NCBI GenBank assembly: GCA_004380135.1
Contig: QXCR01000004.1
Coordinates: 1-64,000, forward strand
DNA from: Stemphylium vesicarium
Taxonomy: Eukaryota; Ascomycota; Dothideomycetes; Pleosporales; Pleosporaceae
Length of the DNA: 64,000 nt
Direction: 5' to 3'
Position numbers and translations under genes: made by a program. This document shows, one piece after another, positions 22,481 to 33,456 of this stretch. Position 1 is the first letter of the stretch. Each line of letters starts with the position of its first letter. The notes below the pieces were generated by a model. That model was not told the origin of the DNA. It made no database searches and saw nothing but the letters and a program-made list of their open reading frames with translations.

Positions 22481-23347
22481 ATGGTCTCCAAACTCCACGT
22501 CGACCTCTACATCGCGCCACCCAACAGGGCTGTGACAGGCTTCACCGAGTACGAAAAGTCCGTCTGGTCACCCATTAGCTGCGTCCTCGTCCACGGGCCC
22601 ACGTCCGCAGCGCTCATCGACGCGCCCACGACCATCGAGCAAGGCGAGGCACTCGCAAAATGGATCAAAGAGACCATCCCCAACAAGAAGCTCGTCTACA
22701 TCTACACAACGCACGCCCATCCAGACCACTTCGCGAGCGTGCCGGTGCTGCAAGAGCACTTCCCGGGCGTTGAATTTGTCGCCACCACAAACGTAGTCGC
22801 CGGCATAAAAGAGCTCTACGCCACCGTCTACGAGCACGTCTGGCCGCCCATGTTCCCGGACCAAATGCACAGTGCGCGTCCCCTTCCGGGCGCACTCCCT
22901 GCGTCCGGCGAATTCTTCGTCGACGGCGAAGTCCTCCGCGGCATCGAGGTCGGCCACACCGACAACGAGTTCTCCAGCTTCCTGCACTGTCCTAGCGTCG
23001 ACCTCGTCGTCACGGGTGACATTGTCTACGGCGACTGCCACCAGCACTTTGGCGAAGCTAATACCCCCGCCCGCCGCAGGGAGTGGCTCGATGCTATCGA
23101 TCGCATTGAGGCGCTTAACCCGCATATTGTTATCGCCGGTCATAAGAGGGCTACGCAGTGCGATGGCCCGTATCTTATTCAGGCGACTAGGGAGTATATC
23201 TATACGTTTGAGAAGGAGCTCGCGAAGGCGGCTAGTGCCGAGGCGCTGTATGATCGTATGATTGAGCTGTATCCTCAGAGGTGGAATCTTTTTATTCTGC
23301 ATTATGGGTGTCAGCAGAGTTTTGCGGCGAGGCAGAGTAAGATCTAG
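22481..23347 (+). CDS. Metallo-beta-lactamase-fold hydrolase
   Basis: Intronless, 288 residues. The frame opens at 22370, but the Met at 22481 (MVSKLHVDLY) is preferred: it lies about 117 bp behind a TATA box, and the upstream 37 codons read as leader sequence. Metal ligands of the MBL fold are all visible: H78-x-H80-x-D82-H83 in TTHAHPDHF, H159 in EVGHTDNE, D180 in VVTGDIVYGD and H221 in IAGHKR, suggesting a dinuclear zinc site. The family includes glyoxalase-II-like, lactonase and polyketide-thioesterase-like members; nothing here fixes the substrate. No signal peptide. The next gene (24359) is also a small hydrolase on the same strand, which may be coincidence. Confidence 0.88.
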   Translation: MVSKLHVDLYIAPPNRAVTGFTEYEKSVWSPISCVLVHGPTSAALIDAPTTIEQGEALAKWIKETIPNKKLVYIYTTHAHPDHFASVPVLQEHFPGVEFVATTNVVAGIKELYATVYEHVWPPMFPDQMHSARPLPGALPASGEFFVDGEVLRGIEVGHTDNEFSSFLHCPSVDLVVTGDIVYGDCHQHFGEANTPARRREWLDAIDRIEALNPHIVIAGHKRATQCDGPYLIQATREYIYTFEKELAKAASAEALYDRMIELYPQRWNLFILHYGCQQSFAARQSKI

Positions 23348-24358
23348 GAGGGGGAGATGGGAATTGTTGGAGTGCTGGGTTGGAGGGGAGGAACATTGTA
23401 GTAGTAGTGGTTATTGAATGAATGAATGAAATTGTGTATTGCCTTTTGTCGCTTATGACGTCACGAGTGAAACGAGAATAAATTGGATGCTCGTGCGGAT
23501 AATTGAATTGTTCAACTTTAATTTGGAGGTAGTTCTTGCAACGAGTGTTATTACTGAATCATGAGAGCTCAAAGTTATTAGAGATAAATTATCCTCTCAG
23601 TAGAGACCGGATGCCTTGCAGAATTTGTTTCATTCTTCAATCTGGGTAGTCCATCTGTCGGCTGACTATTCACATAAAGCACCTCTCCTTCTCTTTCTCA
23701 ACGTACACGATGCCTTGGGAGCAATTTCAGGAGCACAACTTTAATAGACTAGCTGGTTGGACCCACTACGGCCGTAAGAGAGTAAGGTTACGGCCGTATC
23801 GGAGAGCTTCTTTCGTATGCCTCCTCCGTGTCATATGTTTGGGTATGCATTTGGGTAAGAAACTGATCACTCGTAAACTAACTCTTTAACTCCCCGCTTG
23901 CGTGGTAGGTTGAGTAATCTTACACAGGATATGTCCTCTGGACTTTAGCATGAACTCCGCTGTTTAGTAACGTAGTCTCATTGATGCTTTAGATCAATTA
24001 GTTATACTTTGAATTAGTCAGTTTGTTTTGAATTAGTAAGGTCTCCTTGGCGACAGTCTCACGTCTTCTTGTCAATGCTTTGCAGGTCGGAGTACGCCGT
24101 TCCTCGGCTATATTTTGCAATTGGTGCCCGCTTGGCCTGGAGAGGCGGAGTGAGGCAGCGGAGTTGGAATGAGTTGTTGTTTGGATTATAAAGTTCTTGG
24201 AGTAGAGGACAGCTCATAGTGTATGGGGGGAAGTTATTAAAGACCCTCAAGAGCCTACCTTATATTTTCATCAGCACGACTTCATTCTACTTTCCCACAT
24301 CACACAACACACTTCCAAGTCTCAATCTCGATCTCAATCTCAATCAACCTTCACAACC
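23348..24358. other. AT-richer intergenic region
   Basis: About 1 kb without coding sequence, visibly richer in A/T than its neighbours between 23460 and 24050. Contains a perfect 10-bp inverted repeat at 23768-23797. The last 100 bases, with repeated AATCTCAATCTC, look like the leader of the next gene. Confidence 0.4.
23768..23797. repeat. Perfect 10-bp inverted repeat
   Basis: ACGGCCGTAA, a 10-base spacer, then TTACGGCCGT. Each arm also contains the self-complementary octamer ACGGCCGT. Could be a hairpin, a dimeric regulator site or a relic of a mobile element end. Confidence 0.6.
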
Positions 24359-25415
24359 ATGGGCGTCGAACCAGTTACTTTCCACTCTGTCGACAAAGTC
24401 AAGCTAGTCGGCTTGTTCTATACCCCAGACAACTACTCTGGGCAGAAGCTACCCTGTGTAGTCATCTCACACGGCTTCTCAGCTACCAAGGAACAAGGCC
24501 TGACAGCAGTTGCGGAGTACTTTACGGCCCACCTCCCCATCACTTGTCTTGCTTACGACAACCGTGGTTTCGGTGAAAGCGATACGGGAGAGGGCATGCC
24601 TAGATTGGAAGTCGACGCACAGAAGCAAACGAGCGACATTTCCGACGCCATTACATACGTTCAGACTCGACCGGAGGTAGACCCAACCAAGATTGGCATT
24701 TGGGGCTCGTCCTTTAGTGGCGCCAATGTCCTTTGGGTCGGCGCTGTTGATCGCAGGGTCAAGGCTGTGGTGTCGCAAGCTCCACTGGTAGATGGATGGT
24801 CCGCCTTTGCCAACTTGCTGCGACCAGATGTGGTGGTGGATTGGGAGGCTGATTTTGAGAAAGGTTAGTACCGAAGCATTCCCTGTGCCTGCTGCGATCT
24901 GACCCAACTGACCCGTTTTTAGATCGAATTGGTCGAGCAGCTGGTAAACCGGCTATGATGGTCCCTGTGATTGATCCGAATCCTATGAACCGATCCACTA
25001 TGACTACGAAGGACAGCAATGCAGCCATGGGTGGTGCTGATAAAATCAGCAACTGGAAGAATGAAACTACGTTGAAGAGGTAAGTTGGTTCCGGCACATG
25101 TTGAGAAATTTGTTTTGCTAATTCGTCATCAGCATGGAAAATCTGAGAGCGCATCCTGGTGCCGCATGGATTCACCATATATCCCCGACGCCGTTGCTGC
25201 TCACTGTTGCGGACAATGACGTTGTGACGCCTACGTCGACTACCTTGGAGGCTTTCAACCGCGCGCTGGAGCCAAAGGAGCTGCACATGTATCCTGGTGG
25301 CCACTATGAGGCATACGCTGGGCAGCCGAACTTTGAAAATTGTGTCAAGGTGCAGGCCGATTTCTTCAAGAGGAAGCTTTGCTCTCAATCAGCAACCCTA
25401 GTGTCTAAGATTTAG
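24359..25415 (+). CDS. Alpha/beta hydrolase (dienelactone-hydrolase / polyketide-transferase-like)
   Basis: Exons 24359-24863, 24923-25079 and 25133-25415 (introns 59 and 53 bp), 314 residues. The start ATG follows a CA-rich leader. The oxyanion/HG region is VVISHGFSA. The nucleophile elbow is GIWGSSFSG with S118 as the probable nucleophile. The acid is D248 or D250 in TVADNDVVTP, and the catalytic histidine is H278 in YPGGHYEAY. The order nucleophile-acid-His and the YDNRGFGESDT loop match the serine-hydrolase family that includes X-Pro-peptidase-like and af380-like polyketide acyltransferases. It probably hydrolyses or transfers a small ester or acyl group in the cytosol. Specificity is unknown, and no polyketide synthase is present in the window. 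Confidence 0.88.
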
Positions 25416-25719
25416 ATATGCAGCACCTGGCTCGATAGACTAGTAGATAAATAATTGACAAATTGCACCTTTACGCAGCATCATAATATGCAACTAGTCG
25501 TGAAGTTTAAATAATGCTAACGGGCGGCGGTACAGCGGTCGTATAGGGTGCCTGTCGAGAGCTCCAAGTTCGCATGCTAGAGAAAGCGCCGATGGCGTCA
25601 ATGCTTGTCACCGCCTAGGTGTTAACCAATTCGAACACCAGATGCTCTCAACACCAAGTCACATGTAATTAAGCTCCCGAGTCGATATGTCCAATATGCC
25701 TTGATTGCGCGTCTTAGTA

Positions 25720-28355
25720 ATGTCTGCTTCGCAATTGAACCTCGCGGGACCCCCTAACCCCGCACATCGCACCTCGACCCGTCTACTCTCGGTATGTACT
25801 CTACATTGCCTCGTGCCTAGCTCGTGTCGCATGTACACGATCCCCACATTCCACGCGTGCTCAAAGTTCAGGGCCCGCGTCGGCAATACTTCTAGTCTTG
25901 CTAATGCGCATCCAAGCTCCAATCCCTCCCTAGTGAAATTCTCCAGCTCATCGTCGCGTATCTCGATACTCCTACGGTCAAAAATGTCGCGCTCGTCTCC
26001 CACACTCTCAACCACCATGCGACCGATATTCTGTGGAAGAATGTTTGCTTGGCAGACCAATGGAGACTGCACGTAGACAGTCAGACGGACCATATCGAGG
26101 GCGATCGAGGGCCGGGTCAGTCGGATGAGCATGATGATACTCCGATTATCCAGAAATTGTATATACTGGCAACGTGTGTACATGCCATGGCCTACACAAC
26201 ATTCACTAACGTGCGCAGAAATCCTTCTATCGCATCCAAGGTTCAAATCCTTACACATCGCTGCCATCTCCCCACGCCGAACATCTTTAACGAACTCCCG
26301 CGCATGTACTTCGATGCCGATAACCTCTCGCAAGACCATCGGCTCCATATACTGCTCAAGCTAGTCATCAGAAATCTGGTCAACGTACATACACTGCGAA
26401 TAATATACGGACATTGGAAGCTCACCAACGCGCTAATCGCCGGCCTTTTCAACCAAGATCGACCGCGATGCACGCCGCTTCGCAGGCTCTGGTTAGAGTG
26501 TTGTTACTTTGAAAAGGACGCATTGTACTGGCTCTTATCAGGACGGGAGACAGGCTTGGAGAGCGTCCGGCTACGCAGGCTAGGAAACGAAATGTTCGAC
26601 CCGGCACAAAGACGGCGCTTAAAGTATCATGAGATCAAGCTTGCAAGAGGTGGGCAACCATTCACAATGCATAATGGTGCCGGTGGTTTTATTCAAACTA
26701 CGGTTCAATTCTACGAAGGCCTGTTCCCCGCTCGAGTGCCTCTCTTGTCAGAGGAAGAGCTAATCGAGAGGGGCAGGGCTTTCGATGCTGTCATTTGGGA
26801 GGAACTACCGGAAATTAGAGACTACGTCGATGCGAATCCAGTCGAGTTTGAGCCCACGACCTTTGGGAGGATCGCACCGGATGCTACGCCACCATTAGAA
26901 TGGCTAATCGCAAGCTCTACATCTACACTTACAAGCCTAAATTTGGACTGGGTACACTGGCGGCGAGAAGAGAAAAGTCCCAGCAGCTATCCTACCAACT
27001 CTGAGCGATTCTTGGTCGCCCTGAGCAAAATGCGATTCCCACACCTACGCGCATTACAGATCCGCAATGCAGTCCTACCGCTGACGAGGCTACCCGACGA
27101 CGTCTACCTGCTAGAAGACACGTTTCTAGGGTTTCTGGAAGCACACCCAAAAATACAATGTCTCGGCTGGCCAATGGACAAGGTCTACAGTCACGTCAAG
27201 CCATCCATTGAGGTTCAGGCGCGGTCTCGTCGATTAGTCGCCCATCTAGCCTACACGCTGACCGACCTCCGCATCGACACGCAGCATGTAACACGCGGCG
27301 AGCCCGTCACAGACGAGCCCCGATCGCAACGAGGACTACAAGAGCGCACGCGACGCAGGCGATTCATCGCAGAGTTCGCACCTCACATGCGAAAAGTGGA
27401 ACAAATCAAGCTCGAAGGCGGCATACCACGGGACGAAAAGCGCGAGCTCCTCCGCGCCCTACACTGGTGTTCACTCAAGAAGATAGTAATGATAGGCGCA
27501 TCCTTCCCCGCGGGCAACACCTGGGGCGTCGGCGGCCATTTGCTAAAAGCCACGGATCCAGGCCAAACCGGCTCCGACTACTTCTACGCGCTCGAAGAAG
27601 AGGATCTCAGCGGTATCCTCGCCGCCTACCGTCGCGGCTTCCCTCTCCCAGCCTCAGACTACACATTCACACCGTCCTACGGCTGGCCACCGCAAGCCCC
27701 CTTGCTGCAAACCACAGCCCTGCACCACGCGTCTACAGTCGAAGAGCTCAAAATCTGCGGCTACAACGGCTGTCCCATTCTCTCTTCCCCAACACCAATC
27801 ACAAGCCCCCTCCTCACCGGCCTGCGCGCCTACGATAATCTACGCCAACTCGTCCTCTCCTTTTGGCTGCTCACGTGGCACGAGGATTCATACCGCGACG
27901 CCGAAATCATAAAGTCTTGGCTCGATACCAGATCCCCTTCTTCAACCGCCCTTACCGTCGTCACCCCGCCCGCCTCCCCAGAACACGACCAACCCGTCGA
28001 TCCAGCCCTCTTCCCACACTTTGGCCACCATCCGCACGTCATGCCCCGCCCGCAGGATTTCAACCGCTGGGCCGTCGCGCTCAAGACTAAATTCTCGCCT
28101 TCCGCCCTTGCGTACCGTGTTGCGCGGGATGTGGGCCCGTATTTGAGCCCCTTGGCCAAGGAGAGGAAGGGTGGGGTTAGAGTGAGGGCTAGCTTTTGTC
28201 TTGGCGACAGCGAGGGGAGGAGAAGTGCTAGTGATATTTTTGATCTGGATATTAGGGTTGGTGTTGGGGATCAGGTGTTGGAGTTTGTGGGGCCGAGGGA
28301 GGAGGGGGAGATGGGGAGGTGGTGGAAGAAACTTGAGGAGAGACGGTGGTTTTAA
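25720..28355 (+). CDS. F-box domain protein
   Basis: Exons 25720-25791 and 25917-28355, 836 residues. The 125-bp intron has donor GTATGT, a CTAAT branch-like site and acceptor CAAG. Splicing joins a short leader (MSASQLNLAG) to a clear F-box: LPSEILQLIVAYLDTPTV, then KNVALVSHTLNHHATDILWK (about residues 28-75). This is the canonical LP..E.L..I..YL...L/V....VS......W arrangement that binds Skp1, so the protein probably serves as an SCF ubiquitin ligase adaptor. The remaining 750 residues hold scattered leucine-rich-repeat-like lines (LTSLNLDWVHW, LRALQIRNAVLPL, VEELKICGYNG), probably the substrate-recognition part. Such F-box/LRR proteins are numerous and fast-evolving in fungi; the target is unknown. 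Confidence 0.85.
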
Positions 28356-28829
28356 GGGATGCAGTCTAGATTGTGTTGTTGTTGTTGTTGTAGTAGTTGG
28401 TTAGTGACTCACACTTAACGCGTTGCTGCTTTGTAAAGAAAGTGGAGTGTTGACTATACGCGTGTTCGAGTCGTGGGATATCTTCATGGTGTTTGTCTGT
28501 CATTAAGCGACACGGTAACAGGCTCGGCAAAAGGTGCTGGCACAGCTTGGTTGGCTTGATTCATGCTTTCATTTCGTGAAGAGAACATGATGAAAATTTT
28601 CCGTAGTTATGCCTCCAGAGCTATACGCTCAAACGGTGCATGGGCCTACCCTCATTCATCATGTAAGATGGGCCAACGCAGCCGGGAGAGGGATGACAGA
28701 ACGCCCCATGCCGAGCAATACCATTTGCCTTGTATAAGAACCCCGCTTTCCGATCATGCACCCGTTTCCGAATGGCCTTTCATCGCGCCTCTACTCCTCC
28801 ACAGTTCACGTCCTCATAGCTCGATTCGT
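28356..28829. other. Convergent intergenic region
   Basis: 3' flanks of the F-box gene and of eL37. A GTT repeat (28374-28391) follows the F-box stop. No other feature seen. Confidence 0.4.
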
Positions 28830-29347
28830 TTACGAGGACTTGACGGTGGGGCCCTTGGCACCCTTGGGCGTGCCGGTTTGGAATCCGTTGCTGAACTTGC
28901 GGTTGACGGTCTTGAGGTAGCGCATGCGGCCGGTACCGGTGGTCTTCCTTCGCTTGGCCTTCTCGCCCCAGTTGACTGTCCTGTGTTAATTTTGATCCTT
29001 GATGCTTGCGAAGAGGGTGCGCGCGTTCGCGGCTTCAGGTGAACGTACACTTGCGGGTCTTAGCAGCAGGGTAGCCGCATGAGGCGCAGGTATGCTTCTG
29101 GATGTGGAGGGATCGTTGACCTGGGGGCCATCTGTCAGTCCTGATTGCCTTCTCGACAGCTTGCTTCAACCAAAGCCACTGCATCTCTTCAATGCCATCG
29201 CCCAGTGAGGATATCACGTACCGCAACGCCTGCAGAGCGTGTGCGTCTTGTTGTGGCGCTTTCCGAAACTGGAGGTACCCTTCGCTATATCGCAGTCAGT
29301 CTCGAAGCTCCATGTGGGAGGCACAGGTGGGTGCGCGGCGTACTCAT
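28830..29347 (-). CDS. RPL37: 60S ribosomal protein eL37 (L37e)
   Basis: Four exons: 29347-29344 (only ATGA), 29284-29222, 29120-29049 and 28975-28830; introns 59, 101 and 73 bp; 94 residues. The spliced protein begins MTKGTSSFGKRHNKTHTLC and carries the zinc-ribbon cysteines in LCRRCG and HTCASCGYPAAKTRK. It continues KAKRRKTTGTGRMRYLK and RKFSNGFQTGTPKGAKG. These are near-invariant eL37 motifs, so identity is secure although no single open frame shows it. It binds 5.8S/25S rRNA in the large subunit. The intron right after the start codon is typical of fungal ribosomal protein genes and may contribute to regulation. Confidence 0.96.
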
Positions 29348-30851
29348 TTTGGCTGGGGACTAGTTCAGGTAATTGTCAGTAATCGAATTCCAGCAGCAGC
29401 GGGATAAGCGGATGAAGCATACCTTGTGACGCTGTTGTTAGTATCGAAGGGTGGTGTCTGTCGCGGGTTGTCAAGCGCTTTGAGAATTGGCTCGGCTACG
29501 GGAATTTCGACATTGTGTGAGCCTAGTCTACTTTGGGCTTGGCGCGGTGCCACTCAAAGCCCGGACGCGACTTGACACTAGAACACCAACACCAACATCG
29601 AAGACGCCTACTATATATCAACATGTAAGTGAAATTCAATTCTCGCAGCCGATGCAGTTGATACAGCGCGATGGGAACTATCATTTGAGGAAATAGCGCA
29701 CGCAGCCGCTGTAGAGGAACCCACCCATCGCAGGTAGGAATCACAACAAGTCATCAAGTACTCGCTACATGGCAAGTTTTGTATCTTGTCTCTCCAGTGC
29801 GAACAGTCCAGCCGAAGACATAACAGGAGGGTTTTGCCAGAATCCATCCACACTTTCGACTCCCACTCCGCCTTGAACCAAGTGGCGCCCTCGATAATTA
29901 GGTTCCGCCGGACCTATGACGTTGTGCACTCTTGTCGAATTTATTCAAAAAGACCACCAATCCTATCCTGATCAGTTTTTCTGTACATCTTGCAGGTCTT
30001 ACATGCACAGTTTTGTATCTGGCTGCCTTTCGCGCATTTGATCATCCGCAGTAAACCTCGCAGACGTGAAGACGCCACCAATACGCTCCCCTGATAAAAC
30101 GACCAAGCACGAGCCAGGAAAGTCTGAAATCAACGCAAGTCGCGAGTCAATTCAACTCAGAATATCCACCCCCACGCGAGCGCGTTGAACTTTGATGATC
30201 GTCCAACCTCGTGCGCCGATGCACTCGCTACCCCAGTGTGGACGGTATAAAGGCATCCTAAGAAAACGGGCCATGGCACCCAGACCCTGGCGGACATGGC
30301 ATCATCTTACTGAGCCTTCTTCGAGTCCTCCGAGCTATCCGCTGACCAACAAGAATACGGAGCGTGCCGTCGGTATCGAAACTGGCATGGGTATGGTTTT
30401 GAGGTTCTTTGCGGACAGCCAATCACAACCAACAACGTGAACTCGTGCGCGTCTTCTGTGGTGCGACTCCAACAAGGCTTCCCGCATGACATTCGCTGCT
30501 AAGCCGCGTCGCAAGTCTGTCTTCCGACTCTCGTCGAGTTACTTGGGGATCATCTACCAATTGCTATCTAGCGGTATGGCATTCGGTTTCTTGCTCATCT
30601 GTGCGTCGGCTTCTCGGCATAGACCTGGCGTTCGCAAAAACAAGTCGGACCTGCGTTTGAAGGGCATTGAAAGTTTTGCATAGTATCGCATTATATTTAC
30701 GAACTGAAAGTTGCCCCGCTGATCAGCCTTCTTACCTGTGCACATCCCACGGCTGTCAGGCTGACATAGCCTCCGTCAATGCAAGTACTCATATGGACGC
30801 CCTTTAATCTTCACGGACCCTTTCACAGAACAATTATCTCTTCTGCCACTC
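29348..30851. other. Intergenic region, eL37 and phosphate-permease promoters
   Basis: About 1.5 kb between divergent genes. Several 60-80-codon frames on both strands have no recognisable motif. No CACGTG-type Pho4 site was noticed in the last few hundred bases before the permease. Confidence 0.4.
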
Positions 30852-33027
30852 ATGCCATCTTTCGGACGCGTGGGTAACGCGGCGTACCGAGATGTACCCG
30901 GGGTCTATGTATGTGCCGATCAACATGCCAGGATACCGCTACACTACTGACAAGGCTACCAGACTCATATCGCAGACCCAAATGAGCGTCGGCGTATGGC
31001 CCTCGCTGAAGTCGATAAAGCGCCATTTGGATGGTATCATATACGACTTGCCGTTGTCACGGGGATAGGTATTTTACTACTACTGCATCTATTCCAGCCC
31101 GGACTAATATCAAAAAGGTTTTTTTACCGATGCGTACTCTGTATGTTCAAGATCAACAATAAAACCGATAAAGAACTAATAATAATTCTAGTTATTTGCG
31201 ATCAATCTTGCCGTCATATTACTGGGAATAGTATACTGGCAAGATGCAGAACACCACGGGGTCATGCCTCATAATGCCGATACGGCTATCAAAGTTGCGA
31301 CGTCCGCTGGTGCAATCTTCGGTCAATGCATCTTTGGTTACTTGGGCGATCTTCTCGGACGGAAGAAGATGTACGGCGTGGAACTTATGATCATCATTGC
31401 GACCACCCTCGCACAGTCGCTCTGTGGAGAATCCTCGACGCTCTCTATAGTCGGCGTGCTTATATTCTACCGTGTAGTCATGGGAATCGGTGTTGGTGGT
31501 GATTGTAAGTCTGTCTCCTTATCTTGACACTGCGTCCAACTTCGACGCCCTGAAACAAATCTGGGTTTCCGAAATTGTGGTGCGATCGCGTCTAGTCTCC
31601 AGCTGACCATCATTTCAGACCCCCTCAGTGCTGTCATCACAGCCGAGTTCGCCAGTACACGCTACCGCGGAGGCATAATCGCCGCCGTCTTTGCGATGCA
31701 AGGCCTTGGCCAACTCGCCGCCGCGTTGGTAACCCTAATAGTAGTCGTCATCTACAAAGACGCTCTAGTCACGATAGCAGGTGTGGGTGAATGCGTAGGT
31801 CAGTGTGCAACGCACGTAGACAAGATGTGGCGTATAATAATCGCTTTTGGCGGCATTCCCGGCTGGTTCGCACTATACTATCGACTCACCGTTCCAGAAA
31901 CACCTCGATACACATTCGACGTAATGTACGATGTTGAAAAGGCCTCGGTAGACGCGAGGAAGTATCGCTATGGCAAGCAAGGGAACGTAATCAATCCCGT
32001 TACTCAAGCCAAGACGCGCAGCGAAATGGCAAAATACAAGACTCCAAGACCGACACTGATGGAAGTTCTACGCTTCTACTCTCAGAAGCAACAAGCGATT
32101 CGCCTCTTCGGGACCTCAATGTCCTGGTTGTACGTCTACATCCAATTCAACTCAACCACGAATCTTGCTAACAAACCACTCAGTTTCCTCGACCTCGCCT
32201 TCTACGGCCTAGGTTTCAGCTCCGCCTCGCTAATGTCAACCATGGGCTTCGACCAACGCGACAACCTCTACCTCTACCTGCGCAACACAGCCACGGGCCA
32301 AATCGTGCTAATCTGCGCCGGCGCCTTACCCGGCTACTGGCTGACCGTCCTCACCGTCGACAAACTGGGTCGCAAACCAATCCAAATCGGCGGCTTCGCC
32401 ATCTTAACAATCATCTTCTGCGTCCTCGGTTTCGCCTGGCAAAACCTCACAAAAACCCATCTTCTCGCCCTTTACGTCCTCGCACAGTTCTTCTTCAACT
32501 TCGGCCCTAACGCCACGACGTTCATCTCACCGGCCGAAATTTTCCCAACCAGAGTCCGCTGTACGGGACATGGGTTTAGCGCCGGTATGGGTAAGCTGGG
32601 TGCGGTGTTTGCACAGATTTTCTTTGCGCCCATGATTAAGCGGGGGGCTACGCATGAGAATCCTACGCCCTGGATTCATGGCGTTATGCAGATTTTCGCG
32701 CTGTTTATGTTTTTGGGAATGTTGACGAGTTTCCTTGTGCCCGAGTCGAAACAGGCGCGGTTAGAGGCGCTGGCGGGCGAGAAGGATGATGTTTATGAAT
32801 TACAGGCTAGTGGGTGGCGGGATAGAAGGGGCGCTGGTGCTGCGGGTGGGGTGGCGGCTGATGCAGAGCTTGCGCATGGGAATACGTGCGTCGTGGTTGC
32901 GAGGGGGAGTGGGAGTGCGAGCGCGAGGAGTGTGGATAGGGGGTCTGAGGGTGGGTTGAGGGAGGGGGATGTGGAGAAGAAGTGGTGGAGGTTTAGGCAG
33001 AGTGAGGTGCATCCTCATGCTGTTTGA
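30852..33027 (+). CDS. Inorganic phosphate permease-like MFS transporter (Pho84 family)
   Basis: Exons 30852-30908, 30963-31068, 31118-31140 (23 nt), 31192-31504 and 31619-33027; introns 54, 49, 51 and 114 bp; 635 residues. The start MPSFGRVGNAAYRDV splices to HIADPNERRRMALAEVDKA. The joined sequence shows the phosphate:H+ symporter hallmarks: TGIGFFTDAYSLFAINL in helix 1, GYLGDLLGRKKMYGVEL (MFS motif A) and GIGVGGDYPLSAVITAEF in helix 4. The second half includes TVDKLGRKPIQIGG, and FGPNATTFISPAEIFPTRVR follows. Family members import phosphate with protons across the plasma membrane. After the last helix, a Gly/Ala/Arg/Ser-rich tail of about 75 residues is unusual. The micro-exon encodes part of helix 1. 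Confidence 0.93.
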
Positions 33028-33456
33028 GGTTTCCATTCTTGTATTCCGGGCTTTTTGGGTAGACCGCTCATTTAACCTATGTCGGGTTTGCTTCCATATG
33101 TATGACTGTTCATTATCATCTTCAGCATCTTCTTCTTATTCTTTCCTCCTATACCCCTTTCTGGCCAAGTCATTCCGATGTTGGAATGTGGTTACTGCAT
33201 CATATTGGAATTTTGTCTTCTTTAATAACGATGAGGTCTAGATTCAAATTTCTCTCTTCATTGCCGAGTATAGAAATCAAAACAATCCTTAATCATCGCA
33301 AACTGGTGCATACAGCAGCAGATTACTCCATGATGAGGAAAATGTCAAGATGAATTTATATTTCCAGAACAAAAACAAACCAGGTCGAAGCCTCCACAAC
33401 CACCCCCTCCATCTCATCCTCATCCCCATCCCCTTCCACACCCCGCACAGCAAACA
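33028..33456. other. Convergent intergenic region
   Basis: Spacer between stop codons of two transporters. AT-rich around 33110-33360; presumably both 3' UTRs. No coding evidence. Confidence 0.4.

Noticed and set aside
22568..23302. 244-codon minus frame across the MBL-fold gene
   Set aside because: Antisense to a gene with all metal-binding residues; typical codon-bias artefact.
26240..26260. GGTTCAAATCC-like string resembling a tRNA T-loop
   Set aside because: Lies inside the F-box coding exon and has no acceptor or anticodon stem around it. A similar look at 48500-48515 also failed.
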